Assembly (NCBI GenBank): GCA_020718265.1
Contig: DYSM01000086.1
Span: 1-10,426, forward strand
Length of the DNA stretch: 10,426 bases
From: Draconibacterium orientale
GTDB lineage: Bacteria > Bacteroidota > Bacteroidia > Bacteroidales > JAADGE01
Direction of reading: 5' to 3'
Made by a program: the position numbers and the translations under genes. Positions 6,773 to 10,426 of the stretch are shown piece by piece (the stretch's first letter is position 1; every line of letters starts with the position of its first letter). The notes beneath the pieces were generated by a model, which saw only the letters and a list, made by a program, of their open reading frames with translations, did not search any database and was not told the origin of the DNA.

Positions 6773-6806
6773 TTTTTTAATAGTTTCAATTGAAACTATT
6801 AAAAAA
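6773..6806. repeat. Perfect 34-bp palindrome
   Basis: TTTTTTAATAGTTTCAA and its exact reverse complement meet with no loop at 6789/6790. It lies between D2 and the right arm and has no counterpart next to the left arm. As DNA it could bind a dimeric protein; as RNA it has A-run, stem and T-run on both strands and could act as a bidirectional terminator. Confidence 0.85.
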
Positions 6807-6807
6807 C

Positions 6808-6851
6808 AACAGAATGACTACTTTTTGACCATTGAATGACTACTAAATGAC
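6808..6851 (-). repeat. 11-bp GTCATT array 2 (inverted)
   Basis: On the + strand GAC recurs at 6816, 6827, 6838 and 6849, exactly 11 bp apart; read on the minus strand this is the same four-unit array as at 6388, with the GTCAA variant again in third place. Confidence 0.85.
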
Positions 6852-6915
6852 AAAACATTCGATTGAAAAAATGACTACAACCTACATAAATTCAAATATT
6901 TACACGTTTTCTTAC
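6812..6915 (-). repeat. Right arm of the long inverted repeat, first unit of a tandem pair
   Basis: Positions 6812-6907 are the complement of the left arm. The unit extends to 6915 (ending GTTTTCTTAC), where a second, diverged copy begins at once. It includes the inverted 11-bp array and the TTCGATTGA segment shared with the left arm. Confidence 0.85.
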
Positions 6916-7018
6916 GAATGACTACTTAATGACTATTTTTGACTACTATATGACAATACTTTCGATTAGAAAAAAGAGTATAATTAACATAAAATCAAGA
7001 ATTTATACGTTTTCTTAC
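6916..7018 (-). repeat. Diverged tandem copy of the right arm, with 11-bp array 3
   Basis: Aligns to 6812-6915 over its whole 103 bp with one gap and about 80% identity; both start GAATGACTACTT and end ACGTTTTCTTAC. GAC recurs at 6920, 6931, 6941 and 6952 (spacing 11, 10, 11), a decayed form of the array. It ends 15 bp before the stop codon of the minus-strand thioredoxin gene and forms the 3' flank of that transcript. Confidence 0.75.
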
Positions 7019-7033
7019 AGACACTGTTTAAAA

Positions 7034-8095
7034 TCAATATTTTATTTTATTGACAAATGTTTTTCTGTAGTCATCGTATTTTTGGGTTTCATAAGCTTTG
7101 GCAGCAAAAAAGCTCAAAATTGTTTCCATCGGAGCGGGCGGAATAAAGCCGTGAATCTCCGTAATTTGTTGTCCTGCGGAGTTAATAAAAAGAAGAGTTG
7201 GCATTTGGTAACTTGTTTTCATATAAGCCTTTACAAACTCATGCGGCTGAAACTGTCCGCCGGGTTTGAACGTGTTTCCAAAAAATGTAACTGATTCCGT
7301 TGAAGCGGCATCAAATTTAACGGGAATAAAATTCGTATTCAACATATCTGCAATAATTTTACTGCGATAGTTTGTCGAATCCGCCACGCGGCACGACTGA
7401 CACCAAGTTGTGTATGCACTCACAAAAATCGGCTTTCCTGTTTCTTTGCTCAGTTTTTCGGCTTGCGCAAAACTCTGCCATTTTACAACACCGGTGGAGT
7501 CCGGGCGCATATTTGCAGGAATTGCATCAATCACTTTTTTTTCATAATTTTTTCGGTAACTCATTTTAAAATAGCGGTCGAAATCTTCTAAGTTCACTGC
7601 GGTATTCAAATCTTCTGCAAAATAAACCAAAAACGGCTCCAATTCTGCCACGCCCATATATCCCGGAATTGGATAAAATTGCTTATTGCGTGCCATGTAA
7701 ACAATTGTAGGAAAGGAATATCGCCCCGAAAGCAGATATTTTGCCAAGTCGTGCTTTGGTTTATTTGCACCGCCGGGGTTTGTGTAGGTTTTACCCTGAA
7801 ACGTAATGGTATCAAAGGTTTCCGCATCAAAACGCACATTGTAAAAATTGTTATTCATAAAACCGGCAATGCCCGCATGTGCAAACGTGGTTTTCATCAT
7901 GTGCGTGCACCAGCCGCACCATTCCGTGTAAACATCAATAAACAACGGACGCGGTTGAATGGCGAACAAACTGTCGGCTTGTTCCATCGTGTACCATTGC
8001 ACGGGCGACGGCGCAACAAGCGTTTGTGCCGTAGATACTGTTGCAGATGTCAGCAAAACAGCAAACATCAAAATGAGTTTTTGAAAAAATTTCAT
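7034..8095 (-). CDS. Exported protein with two thioredoxin-like domains
   Basis: A 353-aa protein that probably works in the periplasm in thiol-disulfide exchange or reduction. Residues 1-24 are a signal peptide (KFFQKL, a hydrophobic core, then STAQ). Domain 1 (about 35-160) has WCGWC with Cys60 and Cys63 and the cis-proline loop FPT (P129); domain 2 (about 205-330) has WCQSC with Cys232 and Cys235 and MPT (P299). After each active site both domains share a V-R/K-FDA strand, TFxGxT and a PGG turn, so the protein arose by internal duplication. The different dipeptides (GW, QS) suggest different redox potentials. The start codon is ATG at 8095-8093, giving a complete signal peptide. It is convergent with the repeat region and divergent from the Nudix gene; the substrate cannot be inferred. 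Confidence 0.9.
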   Translation of the reverse strand: MKFFQKLILMFAVLLTSATVSTAQTLVAPSPVQWYTMEQADSLFAIQPRPLFIDVYTEWCGWCTHMMKTTFAHAGIAGFMNNNFYNVRFDAETFDTITFQGKTYTNPGGANKPKHDLAKYLLSGRYSFPTIVYMARNKQFYPIPGYMGVAELEPFLVYFAEDLNTAVNLEDFDRYFKMSYRKNYEKKVIDAIPANMRPDSTGVVKWQSFAQAEKLSKETGKPIFVSAYTTWCQSCRVADSTNYRSKIIADMLNTNFIPVKFDAASTESVTFFGNTFKPGGQFQPHEFVKAYMKTSYQMPTLLFINSAGQQITEIHGFIPPAPMETILSFFAAKAYETQKYDDYRKTFVNKIKY

Positions 8096-8120
8096 GCTTA
8101 AAAGAATTATTTTTTGGAAA

Positions 8121-8128
8121 CAAAGATA
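8121..8128 (-). promoter_or_regulatory. -7 element for the thioredoxin gene
   Basis: TATCTTTG on the minus strand fits TAnnTTTG and lies 25 nt before the ATG. No clear TTTG occurs 19-21 bp further upstream, so the -33 half is weak. Confidence 0.5.
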
Positions 8129-8228
8129 GAGTTTTTTTTAGAACGAAATTTGAATTAAAAAATTGATTTTTTAAACAAATATTGCTTCGATACAGATTTT
8201 TTTCATATTTTTCCCAAAAAAAATAGAA

Positions 8229-8795
8229 ATGAAATCCGCTCAATTTTGTTACGATTATGCACGTCCGGCATTAAGCTCCGACATTGCAGTGTTCTTATGG
8301 AACGAACAGATAATTAGTATCTTACTCATAAAACGAAAACACGAACCTTATGCACACCATTGGGCACTTGCCGGCGGATTTGTAGAAGAAGGCGAATCTG
8401 CGTTGCAAGCTGCACATAGAGAATTACTCGAAGAAACCGGAGCTAAAAACGTGCCGCTCATTGAGTTTGGCTTAGCAAGCACACCCGGGCGCGACCCGCG
8501 CGGTTGGGTTGTTACCGATACATTTTTGGCACTGCTCACAACAGAGCAAATGCCCGAAACCGCCGCCGGCGACGATGCCGAACATACCGAATGGATTTCC
8601 GTAGAAGCCCTCCCAAAATTCGGTTTCGACCATGCCGATATTTTTAAACTTGCATTTAAAACGCTGAAAGATAAGCTGTTTCTTCAATTAAACGGCGAAG
8701 GTGTAAGTTTTCCGCATATCGACAATAAAATTTTGCACGATATTTTGACTTATGTGAAAACTACAGGCAAAGAACTCAGATTTTTCGGAGCATAA
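8229..8795 (+). CDS. Nudix hydrolase, possibly ADP-ribose pyrophosphatase-like
   Basis: Hydrolyses a nucleoside diphosphate linked to another group, in the cytoplasm with divalent metal. The complete Nudix box G-x5-E-x7-REL-x-EE-x-GA spans residues 50-72 (G50, E56, R64, E65, E68, E69, G71), after the substrate-side segment LLIKRKHEPYAHHWALAGG. The conserved PGRDPRGW (about 91-98) and the C-terminal GFDHADIFKLAFKTLKDKL resemble the ADP-ribose pyrophosphatase/NrtR-like branch, but no clear winged-helix DNA-binding domain is visible in the remaining 40 or so residues, so an enzyme rather than a repressor is favoured. It is 188 aa long. The glycosyltransferase starts 4 nt after its stop, so the two are co-transcribed; a functional link is not obvious. 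No clear promoter was found in the A+T-rich 100 bp upstream. Confidence 0.9.
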   Translation: MKSAQFCYDYARPALSSDIAVFLWNEQIISILLIKRKHEPYAHHWALAGGFVEEGESALQAAHRELLEETGAKNVPLIEFGLASTPGRDPRGWVVTDTFLALLTTEQMPETAAGDDAEHTEWISVEALPKFGFDHADIFKLAFKTLKDKLFLQLNGEGVSFPHIDNKILHDILTYVKTTGKELRFFGA

Positions 8796-8799
8796 GCGT

Positions 8800-9687
8800 A
8801 TGGTTTCAGTTCTGATTCCGGTTTATAATTACGATGTCTGCCCACTTGTTATTGCTTTGAATGAGCAACTTACAGCATTCAACGGCGCGGAACTGATTTT
8901 ATGCGACGATGATTCCTTTCTCGAATTTCAAGAAAAAAATAAAGCATTATCGAAAGAATTTTCGCAAGTGAGATATTTGCAAAATTCGGAAAACAAAGGG
9001 CGTTCTGCCACGCGCAATCGCCTTGCCGACGCTGCTTGTAACGAAATTCTAATTTTTTTGGACAGCGACACCTTGCCTTGCTCTGCCGATTTTGTGCAAA
9101 ACTACGTTTCTGCATTTTCGCCCGGCGCAGTTTTGTTTGGCGGAATTAAGTATTACGATAATCCGCCCGAAGATGCAAACAGCTATCTGCGATGGTTTTA
9201 CGGTAAGCAGCGCGAGGAAATTTCGCCCGAAATACGTCAAACTCAAGGCAACAGACTGTTTATGACCGGAAATTTCTGTGTCGCAAAATCTGTTTTTAAA
9301 ACAATTCGGTTCAACGAAAACCTGCGACAATACGGACACGAAGATACGCTCTTCGCGTTTGATTTAGCTCGAAATCAACACGTTGTAAAACATTTGGACA
9401 ATCCGGCGTATCACATCGGGTTGGAAAGCAGTCAGTTGTTTTTGGAAAAAACGCTTGTTGCGGTAAAAAATTTGCATGTTATTTCCGAAATGGAAAATTA
9501 TGCAGAAATACTTGATTCTGTGCGACTTTGGCGAGTTTATCGGAAGTTAAAAATTTTCAGACCTATTTTCAAACTGATGTTTTTCTTGACAAAACATTTT
9601 TTTGAAAAAAATTTATCAGGAACAAAACCAAAACTGCTCTATTTCGATTTGTATAAACTTTTCGCACTTGCAGAGCGGTGTTTGTAG
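8800..9687 (+). CDS. Family 2 glycosyltransferase
   Basis: Transfers a sugar from a nucleotide-sugar donor to an acceptor, probably in cell-surface polysaccharide or glycoprotein synthesis. The 295-aa product has the GT-A layout: SVLIPVYNYD at the N terminus, CDDDS (35-39) that contacts the nucleotide, NKGRSATRNRL (65-75), the metal-binding DSD (88-90) in FLDSDT, then MTGNFCVAKSVF and YGHEDTLFAFDL, which carries the likely catalytic-base ED motif. The last 60 residues are basic and hydrophobic (FKLMFFLTKHFFEKN) and may touch the membrane, though no clear transmembrane segment is evident. Donor and acceptor cannot be told. The gene is second in a pair with the Nudix hydrolase and is followed by a possible terminator at 9688. 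Confidence 0.92.
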   Translation: MVSVLIPVYNYDVCPLVIALNEQLTAFNGAELILCDDDSFLEFQEKNKALSKEFSQVRYLQNSENKGRSATRNRLADAACNEILIFLDSDTLPCSADFVQNYVSAFSPGAVLFGGIKYYDNPPEDANSYLRWFYGKQREEISPEIRQTQGNRLFMTGNFCVAKSVFKTIRFNENLRQYGHEDTLFAFDLARNQHVVKHLDNPAYHIGLESSQLFLEKTLVAVKNLHVISEMENYAEILDSVRLWRVYRKLKIFRPIFKLMFFLTKHFFEKNLSGTKPKLLYFDLYKLFALAERCL

Positions 9688-9734
9688 AAAAACGCTTAAA
9701 TATTTGATTTCAAGTAGATTATAGCGTTTTTTTT
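9688..9734 (+). terminator. Possible terminator after the glycosyltransferase
   Basis: AAAAACGCT (9688-9696) pairs with AGCGTTTTT (9723-9731), followed by further T residues to 9735. The 26-nt loop is longer than usual, which lowers confidence. Confidence 0.5.
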
Positions 9735-9748
9735 TAAACAAATGTATT

Positions 9749-9792
9749 GTCATTCAGTTGTCATTCAATAGTCAAGAAGTTGTCATTTATAA
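9749..9792 (+). repeat. 11-bp GTCATT array 4
   Basis: Units start at 9749, 9760, 9771 and 9782: GTCATTCAGTT, GTCATTCAATA, GTCAAGAAGTT, GTCATTTATAA. The preceding AATGTATT and the GTCAA variant in unit 3 are shared with array 1, so the two are homologous although 3.3 kb apart. AGCCGCT follows 33 bp after the last unit start, compared with 27 bp in array 1. Confidence 0.85.
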
Positions 9793-9808
9793 GTTCACAC
9801 GTAAATGA

Positions 9809-9849
9809 GTTTTTAGCCGCTAAACTGTTCTACAAGTATTTGAATATCA
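9809..9849. repeat. Dispersed repeat with AGCCGCTA core (copy B)
   Basis: Aligns to 2375-2415 over 41 bp (GTTTTTAGCCGCTAA, then AAGTA and ATCAA). It follows 11-bp array 4, just as AGCCGCTATAAAC at 6448 follows array 1. Confidence 0.5.
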
Positions 9850-9872
9850 AAACTAAGGAACGAATTGTAAAT

Positions 9873-9896
9873 AAAAAAACCGTCGGTTAAAGACGG
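9873..9896 (-). terminator. Intrinsic terminator of the small lipoprotein gene
   Basis: On the minus strand GCCGTC, loop TTTAACC, then GACGGT form a 5-bp G+C stem plus a G-T pair, followed by a run of T (complement of A 9873-9879). It lies 16 nt after the lipoprotein stop. On the + strand the same hairpin is followed by only four T (9898-9901). Confidence 0.75.
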
Positions 9897-9912
9897 CTTT
9901 TGTTGAATTTTC

Positions 9913-10044
9913 TTATTTCAAAATTGAAACAGAAATGTGATGTTGCGGACACGGAACGATGCCGGGTTTGTTGGATTTACAACTGCTGAGCATGGCTACG
10001 CTGAACAATGCAACAGCGGCAATAACAAAAATTTTTCGTTTCAT
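9913..10044 (-). CDS. Small lipoprotein, 43 aa, function unknown
   Basis: A short reading frame with ATG at 10044-10042 and TAA at 9915-9913. The product begins MKRKIFVIAAVALFSVAMLS and continues SCKSNKPGIVPCP, ending in VSILK. Residues 1-21 are a lipoprotein signal peptide (basic start, hydrophobic core) with lipobox LSSC, so Cys22 would be lipidated and the mature peptide is only 22 residues. K23-S24 after the Cys does not look like the acidic export signal known for surface lipoproteins of Bacteroidota, so a periplasm-facing location is more likely. A terminator follows and a possible promoter precedes it, which supports a real gene. Peptides of this kind with a short PCPQHH tail are small and poorly described; no function can be inferred. 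Confidence 0.75.
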   Translation of the reverse strand: MKRKIFVIAAVALFSVAMLSSCKSNKPGIVPCPQHHISVSILK

Positions 10045-10093
10045 AATTCTATAATTTAAGATAATATCGACATGATAATTTCGTGCCGGAATG

Positions 10094-10126
10094 CAAATAT
10101 TCTAAAAAAAAATGCACATAGTCAAT
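10094..10126 (-). promoter_or_regulatory. Possible promoter of the small lipoprotein gene
   Basis: On the minus strand ATTG (10126-10123), 21 bp, then AATATTTG (10101-10094) match the -33/-7 layout with one mismatch in each half. The leader would be about 45 nt. Confidence 0.45.
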
Positions 10127-10230
10127 AAAAGAGACAAAATTTGTGTAATAATTCCAAAAAAAAATCGCATTCCGAAAAAGTTTGGCTATTTATTTTTTCG
10201 ACTAAAATTAAAGTCTGGGTTATTCTGATA

Positions 10231-10362
10231 CTAAACCGCGATCAAGATTGTTATTTTGACGATACTTTGTCCTATCGGACGAAAGCATGTCAAATAAGAC
10301 TTTCCATCGTCCGATAGGACATGGAAACGTCAGTCTTTTTTGTCATTTTGATAGCGGTTTAG
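10231..10362. mobile_element. 132-bp MITE-like inverted-repeat element flanked by TA
   Basis: The ends are CTAAACCGCGATCAA (10231-10245) and TTGATAGCGGTTTAG (10348-10362), complementary with one mismatch, and both are flanked by TA (10229-10230 and 10363-10364), the target duplication of IS630/Tc1-mariner elements. Inside, TGTCCTATCGGACG (10268-10281) and CGTCCGATAGGACA (10308-10321) form a second, perfect 14-bp inverted repeat, and TGACG/CGTCA (10257-10261, 10328-10332) lies on the same axis, so the whole unit can fold into one long hairpin. There is no coding capacity. The rest of 10045-10426 holds only the lipoprotein promoter and A+T-rich sequence. Confidence 0.55.
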
Positions 10363-10426
10363 TATAATTGTATTAATTATAAAAAATCAATAATTACGAA
10401 CGATTTTGGCGTAAAAAAACTATTTT

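Noticed and set aside
6332..6907. Chromosomal or plasmid replication origin (iterons in A+T-rich DNA)
   Set aside because: No DnaA-box clusters and no initiator or dnaA gene were seen, and the array also occurs at 9749 outside this region. It stays possible but unsupported.
6332..7018. CRISPR array
   Set aside because: Repeat units are 11 bp with no unique spacers, and the larger repeats are inverted or diverged; no cas genes are present.
6929..7294. A 121-aa forward frame entering the thioredoxin gene
   Set aside because: Its second half is antisense to a well-supported gene and its first half is the decayed repeat; no known motif.
7679..8101. A 140-aa forward frame
   Set aside because: It is antisense to the first thioredoxin domain and signal peptide, which carry clear motifs on the other strand.
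10228..10365. Integron attC site
   Set aside because: Length and fold are in range, but ACTAAAC and GTTTAGT do not fit the RYYYAAC and GTTRRRY core sites, and there is no integrase or cassette.

Overview
The window looks like chromosomal DNA of a Bacteroidota bacterium (a class- or genus-level call is not possible from sequence alone). The reasons are low G+C, start codons without Shine-Dalgarno sequences, promoters of the Bacteroidota -33/-7 type (TTTG, 19-21 bp, TAnnTTTG) in front of atpD and of an acidic protein gene, a long AtpD (503 aa) with an insertion I associate with this phylum, and a very short AtpC.

Layout. Positions 18-3777 are a defence block: an McrB-type GTPase, then a BrnT-like toxin with a probable antitoxin, then McrC, which starts at TTG. 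The toxin-antitoxin pair sits between the two restriction subunits. Positions 3798-5690 are an atpD-atpC operon (F1 beta and epsilon) with its own promoter and terminator. Positions 5710-6332 are a single-gene unit with a clean promoter and a 19-bp perfect hairpin terminator; it encodes a 165-aa protein whose last 87 residues are almost only Asp and Glu. Positions 6332-7018 are non-coding and built of nested repeats: a 96-bp long inverted repeat, 114-bp direct repeats, a 34-bp perfect palindrome and arrays of an 11-bp GTCATT-type unit. Positions 7034-8128 hold a minus-strand exported protein with two thioredoxin domains. Positions 8229-9687 hold a Nudix hydrolase followed 4 nt later by a family 2 glycosyltransferase. 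Positions 9735-10426 hold another copy of the 11-bp array, a previously uncalled 43-aa lipoprotein on the minus strand, and a 132-bp MITE-like inverted repeat flanked by TA.

How the parts work together. McrB and McrC would form a modification-dependent (type IV) nuclease; the embedded toxin-antitoxin pair may stabilise the locus or act as a second layer of defence. AtpD and AtpC belong to the housekeeping ATP synthase, whose other subunits are not here. The most unusual part is the repeat family, with four 11-bp arrays in this 10 kb, two of them in the arms of an inverted repeat. No transposase, integrase, tRNA, rRNA or CRISPR array was seen.
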